Assembly (NCBI GenBank): GCA_041611095.1 | Contig: JBFINP010000003.1 | Span: forward strand, 1-64,000 | Length of the DNA: 64,000 bases | From: UBA6912 sp041611095 | GTDB taxonomy: Bacteria > Actinomycetota > Acidimicrobiia > Spongiisociales > UBA5794 | Reading direction: 5' to 3' | Shown: positions 7,744-16,853 of the stretch, piece by piece | Numbering within the stretch: the stretch's first letter is position 1 | Layout: each line of letters starts with the position of its first letter | Notes under the pieces: model-generated | Seen by the model: only the letters and a program-made list of their open reading frames with translations | The model's database searches: none | Told to the model about the DNA's origin: nothing | Position numbers and translations under genes: made by a program

Positions 7744-10203
7744 TCAGACCCCGGTGCGCCGTTGCCGAAGAATCTCGGCGTCTGTCTGCACGGTGGTCGT
7801 TTGATGTCCGGGAAGGGGAAGGATCCGCTCGTGGATGGCGTCGACGATCCACTCCTTCTGCGGGAAGTACTCGGGTTCGAGATCTGCCGGCGGAGCGATC
7901 CAATTCCGTGCGCCGAGGACCACAACAGGCGCATCGAGATCGTCGAATGCCGCCCCAGCGATGGTCGTTGCCATCGTGTGCAGGAACGATCCTCGCTCTA
8001 CCGCATCCGCCGCCAACACCACCCTGCCGGTCTTCCGGACGGAATCGAGGATGGGCGTGTAGTCGAGCGGGTTCAGGAACCTGGCGTCGATCACCTCCGC
8101 AGAGAGGCCATACCGCTCTTCGAGCTCGCCGGCAGCTTCGAGGGCTCGATACAAGGTGGCGCCAATGGTCACGAGGGTGAGGTCGTCTCCGGTCCTGCGG
8201 CGGGCCGGTTGGCCGAGTTCGACGACGTAGTGGTCGACCGGGACGCCGCCCGGAACAAGCGTCTCCACCATCGGGTACAGCCGCTGGCTCTCGAAGAACA
8301 CCACAGGATCCGTGCCTATCAGGGCGAGAGCCAGCATCCCCTTGGCGTCGTACGGCGTGGCCGGGTAGAAGACTCGGAGACCGGGCACGTGCGCCACCAT
8401 CGAGCTCCAGTCTTGCGAATGCTGGGCGCCGTACTTCGATCCGACGGAGACGCGAAGCACCAGCGGCATGGCGAGCTCACCTCCGGACATCGCTTGCCAC
8501 TTCGCCATCTGGTTGAAGATCTCGTCACCGGCGCGGCCGATGAAGTCGCTGTACATGAGCTCGACGACTGCTCGACCGCCGCTGATCGCGTAGCCAACGC
8601 CCGACCCGACGATCGCGGCTTCCGAGATCGACGTGTTGAACAGCCGGTGGTAGGGGAGGCACTCCGTCAACCCGCGGTACACGCCGAACGCTCCTCCCCA
8701 ATCCCGGTTCTCCTCCCCGAAGCCCACCATCGTCGGGTCTTCGTAGAAGCGATGCACCATCGCCTCGAAGAGGGCTTCGGCGAAGGTGACCGCCATCCGC
8801 CCACTGCGAGGCTCACCTGCGTCGTCGAGGCCAAACCGATGTTTCGCTGCGGTCACGGCGAACCGAGTCTCGCCCAACGGGAGCAGGACATCCGGCTCAC
8901 CGTCGCCACAGCGAGCGGCCGTTGCCGTCGAGAACATCACGTCGGCGATCGAGGCGGTCGGCGGACCGGCTCGAGGTGACAGCGCAGGCGACACCGCCGC
9001 CTCGAAGATCTTGACCACCCGCTCTGCTGCGCTCGCCCTCATCTCGTCGAGCTCTGCACGGTCGGCATGGCCGTTGTCGATCAGGTAGTCGCCGAACGTA
9101 CGAAGTGGGTCGACGGCCGTCCACAGCTCGAGCTCCTCGGCGTCGCGATACGCGGACGCATCGGACGTCGAGTGGCCGGAGATCCGGTACGCGATCGTCT
9201 CGAGCAGCACCGGTCCCTGCCCGGCTTCCAAGATGGCCCGCTTGCGCCGGATCGCATCGGCCACCGCGAGCGGGTTGTACCCGTCGACCCGCTCGGCGTG
9301 CATGCCGTCGGGGTTGATGCCAAGACCGGCACGTGCGATCGGTCCCTGTCCCATGGTCTCGCCCTCGGGCTGGCCGCCCATCCCATAGAAGTTGTTGACG
9401 AAGTTGAAGAGGATCGGTGGATTGCCCCCGAGCGCCGGATCCCACAACGTCCGGTACTGGTCCATCGCCGCCAAGGTCATCGCCTCCCACACCGGGCCCG
9501 TGCCGAGTGCCGAGTCTCCGACGTTGGCGATGACGATCCCGGGCCGGCGGTTGATCCGTTTGAACAGGGCTGCGCCGGTAGCGATGGGCGCCGAGCCGCC
9601 GACTATTGCGTTGTTCGGCATCACACCGAACGGCGTGATGAACGCATGCATCGAACCGCCGAGACCCCGGTTGAAGCCCGTGTCCTTTCCGAGGATCTCG
9701 GCCAGTAGGCCGTACAGCGCGAAGTCGATCGCCAAAGCGACTGGATCGTTTCCACCGAGGGACGCCACCACTTTGAAGACAGCCCCGTCGCGATAGTCCT
9801 CCATAGCGGCGAGGAGCGCTTCGGCGGAAAGCTGTCGACTGGCGGACAAGCTCTTGGCGAGCACTTCGCCATGGCTGCGATGCGACCCGAAGATCAGATC
9901 GTCGACGCCCAGGGCGGCACTTTGGCCGACGGCGGCCGCCTCCTGCCCGATCGACAGGTGAGCGGGGCCCACGTACTCGCATGCGATGCCCTCATACCGT
10001 CCCGTGCGTTTGACCTGGTCGAGCGCCTCCTCGAACTCGCGAATCAGCGCCATGTCGCTGAACATCGTGGTCAGCCCGTCTCGACCGTATACCGCCGCTT
10101 CCTGAGCGGGATCGGACTGATACGCGTTGAGGGGCACCAGCGGTGCGTCGAGCACACCGGCGCGGCGCGCTTCCTCCGGGTCGACGCGAATTCGTTTCGT
10201 CAT
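7744..10203 (-). CDS. 2-oxoacid/acetoin dehydrogenase E1, alpha-beta fusion (TPP-dependent)
   Basis: An 819-residue thiamine-diphosphate dehydrogenase E1 in which alpha and beta chains are one polypeptide. The alpha part (about 50-420) carries GSHRSHGE, the TPP-site GDSALGTG followed by FNFVNN, and the YRISGHSTSDASAYR loop. The beta part (about 470-800) carries NTSISEAAIVGSGVGYA, LRVSVGSKYGAQHSQDW and the transketolase C-domain. The enzyme would decarboxylate a 2-oxoacid or cleave acetoin and pass the acyl group to the lipoyl arm of E2. The E2 gene lies immediately upstream and overlaps by 4 bp (ATGA). No E3 gene is present here. The next genes upstream encode an alcohol dehydrogenase and an aldo/keto reductase, so a diol or acetoin-like substrate is plausible. 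Confidence 0.9.
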   Translation of the reverse strand: MTKRIRVDPEEARRAGVLDAPLVPLNAYQSDPAQEAAVYGRDGLTTMFSDMALIREFEEALDQVKRTGRYEGIACEYVGPAHLSIGQEAAAVGQSAALGVDDLIFGSHRSHGEVLAKSLSASRQLSAEALLAAMEDYRDGAVFKVVASLGGNDPVALAIDFALYGLLAEILGKDTGFNRGLGGSMHAFITPFGVMPNNAIVGGSAPIATGAALFKRINRRPGIVIANVGDSALGTGPVWEAMTLAAMDQYRTLWDPALGGNPPILFNFVNNFYGMGGQPEGETMGQGPIARAGLGINPDGMHAERVDGYNPLAVADAIRRKRAILEAGQGPVLLETIAYRISGHSTSDASAYRDAEELELWTAVDPLRTFGDYLIDNGHADRAELDEMRASAAERVVKIFEAAVSPALSPRAGPPTASIADVMFSTATAARCGDGEPDVLLPLGETRFAVTAAKHRFGLDDAGEPRSGRMAVTFAEALFEAMVHRFYEDPTMVGFGEENRDWGGAFGVYRGLTECLPYHRLFNTSISEAAIVGSGVGYAISGGRAVVELMYSDFIGRAGDEIFNQMAKWQAMSGGELAMPLVLRVSVGSKYGAQHSQDWSSMVAHVPGLRVFYPATPYDAKGMLALALIGTDPVVFFESQRLYPMVETLVPGGVPVDHYVVELGQPARRRTGDDLTLVTIGATLYRALEAAGELEERYGLSAEVIDARFLNPLDYTPILDSVRKTGRVVLAADAVERGSFLHTMATTIAGAAFDDLDAPVVVLGARNWIAPPADLEPEYFPQKEWIVDAIHERILPLPGHQTTTVQTDAEILRQRRTGV

Positions 10204-11516
10204 CGCGGGCCCTTCAGGTCCTCACCGCCGTTGTGGGAGCCGGGAGCGTGGGCTCCAGCGTCACGGTCGGTTCGTGCCAGCTCGGGTGCGTTTTCCATGG
10301 CGTGAGCGAGCGTCGCCAAGAAGGCAGCCCCCGGCGCTCCGTCGACCACCTGGTGGTCGATCGTGAGCGAGAGGGGGATCTGGCGAGCCATCTGCAGGGT
10401 GCCGCCGGGGTCGACAGCCGGTCGTTCCGTCAACGCCCCGACCCCGAGAATCGCCACCTGGGGAGGATTGAGAATCGGCGTGAAGTACTCCACGCCGCTC
10501 GGGCCGAGATTGGACACTGTGAAGGTCCCACCGCCGAGCTCGTCCGGGCTGACGCTTCCCTCCAGACAGGCTGCGGAAAGCCGTTGCCGCTCCGACGCGA
10601 GTTCCGCCAGCGACATGCGATGGGCATTGCGAATGACCGGAGCCAGCAAGCCGCCCGGCGTGTCGATCGCGAATGCGAGATGCACCGCAGCGTGGCGGTA
10701 GAGAACGCCTTCGTCGAGCAATGCATTGAGCCCCGGTCGCTCCTGCAGCGCTCGTACCACCAACGCATGAATCAGGTCCGATAGGGTCACGGCGGCGGCT
10801 CCGGGCGTCGCGTCGCCCCGGGTGCGGTGCATGGCGTCGAACAAGCCGGTCGCATCGACTGTTCGATGGAGCGTCAGCTGGGCCGTCGTGTGGAGCGAGT
10901 CGAGCATGCGCTCGGCGATCACCCGGCGCGTACCTACGACCGGGTGCGCCTCGATGCCGGTCTGGGCCGTGGCACCAGCCGCCGCGGCCACGGCACCGTG
11001 CCGCGCATCGCCTCCCGCTCCTGAAGGCGATCCGGCGAGCACATCTCGCTCGATGATTCGCCCTTGGGGGCCGGAGCCGCTCACTCCGCCGACGTCGATG
11101 CCCAGCTCGTCGGCGAGTCGCGCAGCTCGAGGCGACACTCCGGGTCTCGCGACACCTGCGACCGATCCGGTCGGAACCGATGCCGGTACGTGCGCGTGCC
11201 GGCTCTCTGGGCCACCGCGTGGTACGGCGTCACGTGCTCCCTGCCCCTGGGAAGGCGCAAAGCCAGAGATGTCGTCTCCCGGCTCGCCGATCACGCCGAC
11301 GACGGTGTGCTGGGGAACTTCGCTGGACGCCTCGCGCAGGATTGCCAGGAGGGTCCCCGACGCAGGGCTCTCGATGTCGACCGTTGCTTTGTCCGTGTCG
11401 AGCTGGAGCAACACCTCCCCGGCGGTGACCTCGTCACCTGGGCTCTTGAGCCACTCCAGGATCAGCACGTCGTCACCTGCGTTGCCGAGTTCGGGTATCA
11501 CGATGGGCGTCGGCAT
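10200..11516 (-). CDS. Dihydrolipoamide acyltransferase E2 component
   Basis: A 438-residue E2 core subunit. Residues 1-80 are a lipoyl domain with the lipoylation lysine K43 in DTDKA. Around 127-163 is a peripheral-subunit-binding domain (GVSPRAARLADELGIDVGGV ... GRIIERDV). The C-terminal half is the acyltransferase domain, with TIDHQVVDG supplying the catalytic His and Asp-Gly. Low-complexity Pro/Gly linkers separate the domains as usual. It transfers the acyl group made by the adjacent E1 to CoA. Its TGA overlaps the ATG of the E1 gene, so equal expression is expected. It lies 82 bp downstream of the alcohol dehydrogenase gene. A dedicated E3 is missing from the window, so a housekeeping lipoamide dehydrogenase presumably serves it. 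Confidence 0.92.
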   Translation of the reverse strand: MPTPIVIPELGNAGDDVLILEWLKSPGDEVTAGEVLLQLDTDKATVDIESPASGTLLAILREASSEVPQHTVVGVIGEPGDDISGFAPSQGQGARDAVPRGGPESRHAHVPASVPTGSVAGVARPGVSPRAARLADELGIDVGGVSGSGPQGRIIERDVLAGSPSGAGGDARHGAVAAAAGATAQTGIEAHPVVGTRRVIAERMLDSLHTTAQLTLHRTVDATGLFDAMHRTRGDATPGAAAVTLSDLIHALVVRALQERPGLNALLDEGVLYRHAAVHLAFAIDTPGGLLAPVIRNAHRMSLAELASERQRLSAACLEGSVSPDELGGGTFTVSNLGPSGVEYFTPILNPPQVAILGVGALTERPAVDPGGTLQMARQIPLSLTIDHQVVDGAPGAAFLATLAHAMENAPELARTDRDAGAHAPGSHNGGEDLKGPR

Positions 11517-11598
11517 GGAGCCTCCACGAGCATCGATCGCTGCACGTCAGCTTCGCCGGACGATCGGCTCTCGCCGCTCGGCCGCCGCTCGACGCGTC

Positions 11599-12675
11599 TC
11601 ATGCTGAAGCCAGCTCTTCATCGAAGCACACTGCGACCTTCCCGCAGTCACCTGACGCCATCACGGCATACGCTTCCCCGGCTTGTTCGAGCGTGAAGCG
11701 ATGTGTAACGAGTTCTGACGGATGCCGGTCCCAGCGTACGAGGCGGCCAACGAGGTCCTGCATCTTCCAGATGGACGTGACCCACGACCCGTACACGGTC
11801 TTCTGACCGTGGATCATGTCCGGAGAGGGGTTCACCTCCATCGAGCCACCCTCGCCGATGAGGGCGATGCGCCCCCATTTCCCCGTCGCTCGAATGGCAG
11901 CGGCGCGCGCCGCCGGATGCGCCGAGCACTCGACTGCCCGTTCGACCCCGCGTCCGGCGGTGAGCTCGAGGATCTCCTCGACGTTGCCGGGGCCTGCGGT
12001 GATGACCTCGTCGCACAGACCGAGATCGATCGCCAGGGCCATTCGCTCCGGCCTGACGTCGATCCCGATGATGTGGTTCGACCCCAACGCCCGGCAGAGC
12101 ATCGCCGCGGCAAGACCGACAGGCCCCAGGCCGGTCACCAGCACCGCATCGTTGCCGGTGACACCGATCTTCTCCAAGCCCTCGTACACCGTGCCGAATC
12201 CGCATGCGACCTGGGCGCCATCGACGTAGCTGAGCTCCTCGGGGAGAAGCACCAGGTCCTTCTCCTCGGCCACCATGTAATCCGCCATCCCGCCGTCACG
12301 CTGCCAGCCGTACGCCCGCCGATACCTCTCGTCCGTGCAGGAGATCATGTATCCGCGGCGGCAGTCGTTGCACAACCCGCAGCCGGAGATGTGGTACACG
12401 ATGACGCGGTCGCCCGTCTCGAAGCGGCGGCATCCCTCTCCGGTCGCCACGATCTGCCCGGCAGGCTCGTGGCCGGCGATGACGCCTTGGTACGCCTCTG
12501 GACCACTCCCGAGGTGTTCGTGATAGATGGCGCGAATGTCCGAACCGCAGATCGTCGACGCTTTGGTGCGGATCAGCACTTCGCCGTGGCCGGGGACCGG
12601 GACATCGAACTCCCGCAACTGCGCCGAGCTGTCGCCTGGCAGCACGACGCCTCGCATGGTCTGTGGAAAGGTCAT
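11599..12675 (-). CDS. Zinc-dependent alcohol/polyol dehydrogenase (MDR family)
   Basis: A 358-residue medium-chain dehydrogenase. Catalytic-zinc residues are C43 (TICGSD) and the histidine in AGHEPAGQI. The structural zinc is held by the four-cysteine lobe around SGCGLCNDCRRG ... SC. The nucleotide fold is marked by GLGPVGLAAA. It would oxidise a secondary alcohol or polyol with NAD(P)+ in the cytoplasm; family members include sorbitol, threonine and butanediol dehydrogenases, and the sequence does not separate these. It lies between the E1-E2 genes and an aldo/keto reductase on the same strand, 63 bp from the latter. This is consistent with an alcohol or ketone intermediate feeding the E1-E2 complex. 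Confidence 0.88.
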   Translation of the reverse strand: MTFPQTMRGVVLPGDSSAQLREFDVPVPGHGEVLIRTKASTICGSDIRAIYHEHLGSGPEAYQGVIAGHEPAGQIVATGEGCRRFETGDRVIVYHISGCGLCNDCRRGYMISCTDERYRRAYGWQRDGGMADYMVAEEKDLVLLPEELSYVDGAQVACGFGTVYEGLEKIGVTGNDAVLVTGLGPVGLAAAMLCRALGSNHIIGIDVRPERMALAIDLGLCDEVITAGPGNVEEILELTAGRGVERAVECSAHPAARAAAIRATGKWGRIALIGEGGSMEVNPSPDMIHGQKTVYGSWVTSIWKMQDLVGRLVRWDRHPSELVTHRFTLEQAGEAYAVMASGDCGKVAVCFDEELASA

Positions 12676-12738
12676 CTCCGCTTTCGCCTCCTCCGGTCGG
12701 AGCGTACTGGCCCTCCGCTCCTCGAGGCCGGGGACGGA

Positions 12739-13782
12739 TCAGGGTGGCGTGATGTGGCCTTCGGGATCCCACAGGTCCTTCCAGTCCTGCCCCTCCTTCC
12801 AGAGGAACACCTGACCCTTGATGAGCCGGCATTGTCTGTCGGTGGCCGCGATCGCCCTCATCTCCTCGTCACTCAGCGGCGCAGAGACCACACTCTGGAG
12901 GTTGCTGAGGTAGTGGCGCGGCGTCACCGAGAACGGGATCGGAACCTGCCCGCGCTGGACCGCCCATTTGATGCATACGGTTGCCGGATGCCACCCGTGC
13001 CGCTCTGCGATGGACAGGATCACCTCGTCTTCCATGTCGACGGAGTCTGCCGGCGTGCGGTCTCTGTCCGGGCGACCAGGAGACCCGAGCGGCGAGTATC
13101 CGATCGGAAGCATCCCGTGGCCGACGACGTAGTCGAACAGTTCTGGCTGCTGGAAGTGCGGATGGAGCTCCATCTCGTTGGCGGCGGGCTTGATCGATGC
13201 ATCGCGGAGAACGAGCTCGAGCTTGGGAATCGTCATGTTGGAGGTACCTATGTGGCGGACGAGGCCCTCGTCGACGAGACGCTCCATCTGATGCCATGTC
13301 GCCATATAGGCCTCGTGGAGGTAGGGCTTGGCGTCTGGGCTACGCGACGTGACGTCGCTGCCGGGCGGGTGATGGTTGGGAAACGGCCAATGGACCAGGT
13401 AGAGGTCCAGGTAGTCGAGCTGTAGATCGCGAAGGGTCCGGTGGCATGAGATCAGTACATCGCCTTCACCGTGCATGTCGTTCCACAGCTTCGACGTCAC
13501 CCACAACTCCTCGCGGTTGACGCCGCGCGCCATCAGGTGCGTCAACGACTCGCCGATCAGGTGCTCGTTCCCGTATACGGAAGCGCAGTCGAAGTGGCGG
13601 CATCCCACCGCAGCTGCGCCGATGACCGCCTCGGCCACCTTCGCGCCCGGGACGTGATCAGATCCGAAGGTACCGAGGCCGATGGCGGGGATCGTGGCGC
13701 CGGTGTAGAGCGCCCGTTGCGGTACGAGCGCCGGTTCGACGGATCCTGCAGCGGATTGCGAGTCTGGCAGGTCGCTCCCCAT
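12739..13782 (-). CDS. Aldo/keto reductase
   Basis: A 347-residue TIM-barrel oxidoreductase with a recognisable catalytic tetrad: D65 and Y70 (CRHFDCASVYGNE), K98 (VTSKLWND) and H131 (DLYLVHWPFP). The aldose-reductase-like wording GLGTFG and VHWPFPNHHPPGSD suggests an NADPH-dependent reductase acting on a sugar aldehyde or ketone. It is a little longer than the 280-320 usual for the family, mostly through an N-terminal tail of about 20 residues; a start nearer residue 21 cannot be excluded. It sits between FucU and the zinc alcohol dehydrogenase, all on the minus strand, and is probably part of the same sugar-catabolic transcript. Confidence 0.9.
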   Translation of the reverse strand: MGSDLPDSQSAAGSVEPALVPQRALYTGATIPAIGLGTFGSDHVPGAKVAEAVIGAAAVGCRHFDCASVYGNEHLIGESLTHLMARGVNREELWVTSKLWNDMHGEGDVLISCHRTLRDLQLDYLDLYLVHWPFPNHHPPGSDVTSRSPDAKPYLHEAYMATWHQMERLVDEGLVRHIGTSNMTIPKLELVLRDASIKPAANEMELHPHFQQPELFDYVVGHGMLPIGYSPLGSPGRPDRDRTPADSVDMEDEVILSIAERHGWHPATVCIKWAVQRGQVPIPFSVTPRHYLSNLQSVVSAPLSDEEMRAIAATDRQCRLIKGQVFLWKEGQDWKDLWDPEGHITPP

Positions 13783-13821
13783 GGCGTTTCTCGGCCTCCT
13801 CGGGTCTACGCCGGTGCCGAT

Positions 13822-14262
13822 CTAGCGGTCGTCGACCGGTGTCACACCCTTCTTCAAGAGGATGTTGCCGTACTTGGCGGTCTCGCCGGTCATGACGACG
13901 GCGAACGCCAGACGAGCCCGGTCGTAGAAAGCGAACCGGTCGATTCTGGCGATGGCGGGTGCGGCTGCGACGTGGCGGTCGATTGCTTCCCTGTAGGCCG
14001 CTTCGACGGCCGGGTCGAGCGTGTCTCCTTCGACGGCGCTCATCATCACCAACGGATCCTCGACGTAGCGGTCCAGCTCGAAGAGCGGCAGCATCGCATC
14101 CAGGAGCGTTGGGATCTCGAGGCCATCGGCGCGCAGCACCAGCTCGTTCACCGAGTGGCCGGGGAAGTGGGCATCGGCGAGGACGATCTCGTCGCCGTGT
14201 CCCATCCGGTAGATCGTCGCCAGTAGCTCGGGCGAGAAGGCCGGAGATAATCCCTTGAGCAT
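13822..14262 (-). CDS. fucU: RbsD/FucU-family sugar mutarotase (L-fucose mutarotase-like)
   Basis: A 146-residue protein that would interconvert alpha and beta anomers of an L-sugar so it can enter catabolism. The FucU signature is YRMGHGDEIVLADAHFPGHS near the N-terminus, containing the conserved catalytic-type histidine, and KYGNILLKKGV at the C-terminus. The reading frame is open to 14316, but ATG 14262 has GGGAAG upstream and starts exactly where the family does (MLKGLSP). Together with the rhamnulokinase-like and aldolase genes at the left end it argues that this region handles L-fucose or L-rhamnose type sugars. It is the promoter-proximal gene of the minus-strand run through AKR and alcohol dehydrogenase. 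Confidence 0.9.
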   Translation of the reverse strand: MLKGLSPAFSPELLATIYRMGHGDEIVLADAHFPGHSVNELVLRADGLEIPTLLDAMLPLFELDRYVEDPLVMMSAVEGDTLDPAVEAAYREAIDRHVAAAPAIARIDRFAFYDRARLAFAVVMTGETAKYGNILLKKGVTPVDDR

Positions 14263-14371
14263 GTCTTCCCTATGGCGTGGTGCGCCGGAGTAGGCCCGAC
14301 TGGCCCCGCTCGGCATGGACGAGGACTATAGGCCGCGTCACGTGGGAGCTACCGATGAGGTCGATGGGCGT

Positions 14372-15223
14372 TCAGGAGGACCGGCTCCAGCCGTCGGCGT
14401 GGAGTTGGTGCTTCGGGGCGTCGAAATCGGTGCGGTCGAGGAGCCCGGCGACATCATCGATCTCGAGGATCGGGCCGTAGTTGCGGAACTCGCTCCCGGA
14501 GGGGACGGTGAGGCTCCCGTCCGGGAAGACCATGGCGTAGAGCCGGTCGAGGGTCTCGTGGCTCAGCCAGTTGATGCGGTAGGCGTGGGGCGCCGCCTCT
14601 ACGTCGCCGCGCAGGGCGGCGAACTCGGCGTCGCTGACGATCACCTGCGGCCAGTCCACGTTGGTGGACATCGAGCGGGGGAACGCCTGGAAGACGTTGT
14701 AGAAGAGGCGCCCCGGTAGCCGATCGGCCCATTGGTCGAGGAGGCGGGCGATGGTGGGTACGTCGTCGAGGTTGGACCGGGTGACCGGCGTCGCCACCTT
14801 GACGTCGATCCCGGGATGGCGCTCGAGCAGTGCGAGCGCCGCCATCACGGCGGCGAAGTGGCCCGGCTCTTTGGTGCGGCGGGACACCTCCTCGGTGGCG
14901 CCGTCTAGCGGCAACGAGATCAGGTCGATGTCATCCCCGTAGGTGTCGAGGAAGTCGGTTGTGAGCCGGTCGCCGGTGGTCGACACCGCCACCTCGAGAC
15001 CGTGGGCGGCGGCGTGGCGGATCAGCTCGCCGAGGTCGGCACGCTGGAGCGGATCGCCGCCGGTGAAGACGATCCGCCGGCTCCCCGTTGCGGCGATCTT
15101 GGCCACGATGGCAAGGGCGGTGGCGGTGTCGGCGCCCGGGATCCCCTGGGGGCCCCAGCAGTAGGCGCACGCCTGGCTGCACTCGGACGTGACATGGAAG
15201 TCGAAAGTGGCGACCGCAGCCAT
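14372..15223 (-). CDS. Stand-alone radical SAM enzyme
   Basis: A 283-residue radical S-adenosylmethionine protein. The [4Fe-4S] cluster motif is C15-x3-C19-x2-C22 (ECSQACAYCWG), followed by the SAM-binding GGDPLQ (GGE-like) loop and a TIM-barrel core. There are no further cysteine clusters, so no SPASM or auxiliary-cluster domain. The middle of the core (VKVATPVTRSNLDD and YNVFQAFP) is loosely reminiscent of small single-domain radical SAM enzymes such as viperin-like or QueE-like proteins, but I cannot assign a reaction. ATG 15223 has AAGGAC upstream. A 36-codon ORF lies 102 bp upstream on the same strand, which raises the possibility of a peptide substrate. No nucleotide kinase or other partner is adjacent. 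Confidence 0.8.
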   Translation of the reverse strand: MAAVATFDFHVTSECSQACAYCWGPQGIPGADTATALAIVAKIAATGSRRIVFTGGDPLQRADLGELIRHAAAHGLEVAVSTTGDRLTTDFLDTYGDDIDLISLPLDGATEEVSRRTKEPGHFAAVMAALALLERHPGIDVKVATPVTRSNLDDVPTIARLLDQWADRLPGRLFYNVFQAFPRSMSTNVDWPQVIVSDAEFAALRGDVEAAPHAYRINWLSHETLDRLYAMVFPDGSLTVPSGSEFRNYGPILEIDDVAGLLDRTDFDAPKHQLHADGWSRSS

Positions 15224-15325
15224 CCTGCGTCCTTTCCCTCAGAGATGCCTGGACAAGTATCGCGGAGCCCGGCCGGTTCGATATTGCGCAGCGCCTGAGG
15301 TCGCGCACGCTCGTTCGGACACCGG

Positions 15326-15436
15326 TCAGAGCGGCGAGGAGACGTCGCTCTTCACGTCGATGATGTCCCTCGGCTCGAGGAAGTAGCCATTGCCGGCGAG
15401 GAGGTCAGGGGTGGCCCCGTAGAGGTTCGGGGCCAT
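15326..15436 (-). CDS. Small 36-residue peptide upstream of radical SAM gene
   Basis: A 37-codon ORF (ATG 15436, TGA 15326-15328) in the gap between the AI-2E gene and the radical SAM gene. It begins MAPNLYGATPDLL and ends IIDVKSDVSSPL. About 34 of 36 sense codons end in G or C, as in neighbouring real genes, and that bias falls off directly upstream of the ATG. No clear Shine-Dalgarno precedes it, and I do not recognise the family. Position and size would fit a RiPP precursor modified by the downstream enzyme; the Tyr-Gly in NLYG is noted only as a feature. It could also be an unrelated small protein. Confidence 0.45.
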   Translation of the reverse strand: MAPNLYGATPDLLAGNGYFLEPRDIIDVKSDVSSPL

Positions 15437-15488
15437 GGGTACGGAAGCTGCGCGGCGGAGGGCTCCGCCGGCGTGTTCTTCCTTGGCC

Positions 15489-16607
15489 TCACGGCAGCGG
15501 GCGAGCTTCGCTGGGACGGCGGCGAGGAGCGGGCCGATCGCCGTTGAGCGCGGCGTTGCGCACGTCCTCGACGCGCCTGGCGATCACGTACTCGGTGATG
15601 GCGATCTTCACGAGGGCGGCCACGGGCAGCGCCAGGAGCGCTCCGAGCGCCCCGGCGAGGCTGCCGCCGATCATCAGCGCAAGGATGACGGACGGTGGAC
15701 TCAGATCCACCGCCCGCTTCATCACTCTGGGAGCGATCACGTAGTTCTCGATCTGCTGGTAGACGACGATGAAAACGATGGCGGCGATCATCAGACCGGT
15801 GCCCTCGCTCGCCGCCAGCGCTACGACCGGTGCGGCGCCGAGGAAGACCCCAACTACGGGCACGAGGTCGGTGACACCGATCCACAGCGCAAGTGCAAGA
15901 GGGTACGGAATGCCCATCAGCCACAGCACGCCGAAAGAGACGCCGGTCGCGATCACCGAGACGGTCAGGTTGCCTGCAATGTATCCCGCGACTTTGTCGA
16001 CCGACTGGTTGACCATCCGCAGGAACTCGGGACGGTCTTCCCGGCGCAGCAGCCGCAGCATGAACTGCTTGATCGAGGGAAAGGCGTAAGCGAAGTACGG
16101 GGTGAGGATGAGGACGGTGACGGCGTTGAACGTGGCACCGGCGACGCCGCTGACCGCCGGGAGGAGGCCGGTTGGTCCGGCATCGACCATGGCCGTCCAA
16201 TCGAAGCGGTCGACCAGCGTGGCCAGCGGCCCACCGCCGGCGCGGACGTCGTCGAGGACGGCGGGCAGCGCGGCGATGATCTCGTCGATCTGGGCTATCA
16301 GCATCGGAACCAATGCCAGCAACACGGCCACTGCGGCGGCGACGCCACTCACGAGCACGACGCCCATTGCCTGCCAGCGAGCAAGACCGCGCCGCTCGAG
16401 CCACTCGAGGGATGGTTGCATGCCAAGCGCCAGCACGAACGACGCGATCACTACCAGCAACACGCCCTGGAGCTTCACTGCGAGCAGAACGGAGATGACG
16501 ATCCCGATGACACCGGCGGCGATCTCGAACCAATAACGAGGCGCCGGCCACCTGAGGCCCACCTGGGCCACATTGGGCTCGTCGATTCGATGGGCCTGGT
16601 CGATCAT
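15489..16607 (-). CDS. AI-2E family transporter / permease
   Basis: A polytopic inner-membrane protein of about 372 residues in the AI-2E (PerM/YdiK) family. Two N-terminal helices (AGVIGIVISVLLAV, LLVVIASFVLAL) are followed by a soluble-looking segment (about 100-200), then the conserved core with YIAGNLTVSVIATG and the re-entrant LALWIGVTDLVPVVGVFLG, and QQIENYVIAPRVMKRAVDLSP. Family members have been linked to autoinducer-2 export or Na+/H+ antiport; substrate here is unknown. I chose ATG 16607, which has GGGAGGG at good spacing, over the longer start at 16637. The C-terminal tail is Arg/Pro-rich. It lies upstream of the 36-residue peptide gene on the same strand. Confidence 0.9.
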   Translation of the reverse strand: MIDQAHRIDEPNVAQVGLRWPAPRYWFEIAAGVIGIVISVLLAVKLQGVLLVVIASFVLALGMQPSLEWLERRGLARWQAMGVVLVSGVAAAVAVLLALVPMLIAQIDEIIAALPAVLDDVRAGGGPLATLVDRFDWTAMVDAGPTGLLPAVSGVAGATFNAVTVLILTPYFAYAFPSIKQFMLRLLRREDRPEFLRMVNQSVDKVAGYIAGNLTVSVIATGVSFGVLWLMGIPYPLALALWIGVTDLVPVVGVFLGAAPVVALAASEGTGLMIAAIVFIVVYQQIENYVIAPRVMKRAVDLSPPSVILALMIGGSLAGALGALLALPVAALVKIAITEYVIARRVEDVRNAALNGDRPAPRRRPSEARPLP

Positions 16608-16853
16608 CTGCGGCAGCCCTCCCGGCTCGGCGAACACCTACCCGTGGTCCGCTTCTGCCAAACGTGGACCCGGCGCGGCGCGGGCGCGGCCGTCGTCGAG
16701 TCGAAGACTGGCTCCACACCTTTTCGTGAGGCTCGCCGACACCCAAAGGAAAGGAGACGCTCCCCGGAACGAAGAGCGCCCGCGGAGTACGCTCCCCTGC
16801 ACGGTCGGGCTCGCGGCCCGACACCGCGGCTCGCTGGAGAAAGGGACTGATCG

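Noticed and set aside
14372..15223. Antiviral viperin homologue
   Set aside because: Resemblance is limited to the general radical SAM core; no nucleotide kinase or defence genes are adjacent and the diagnostic motifs are not clear.
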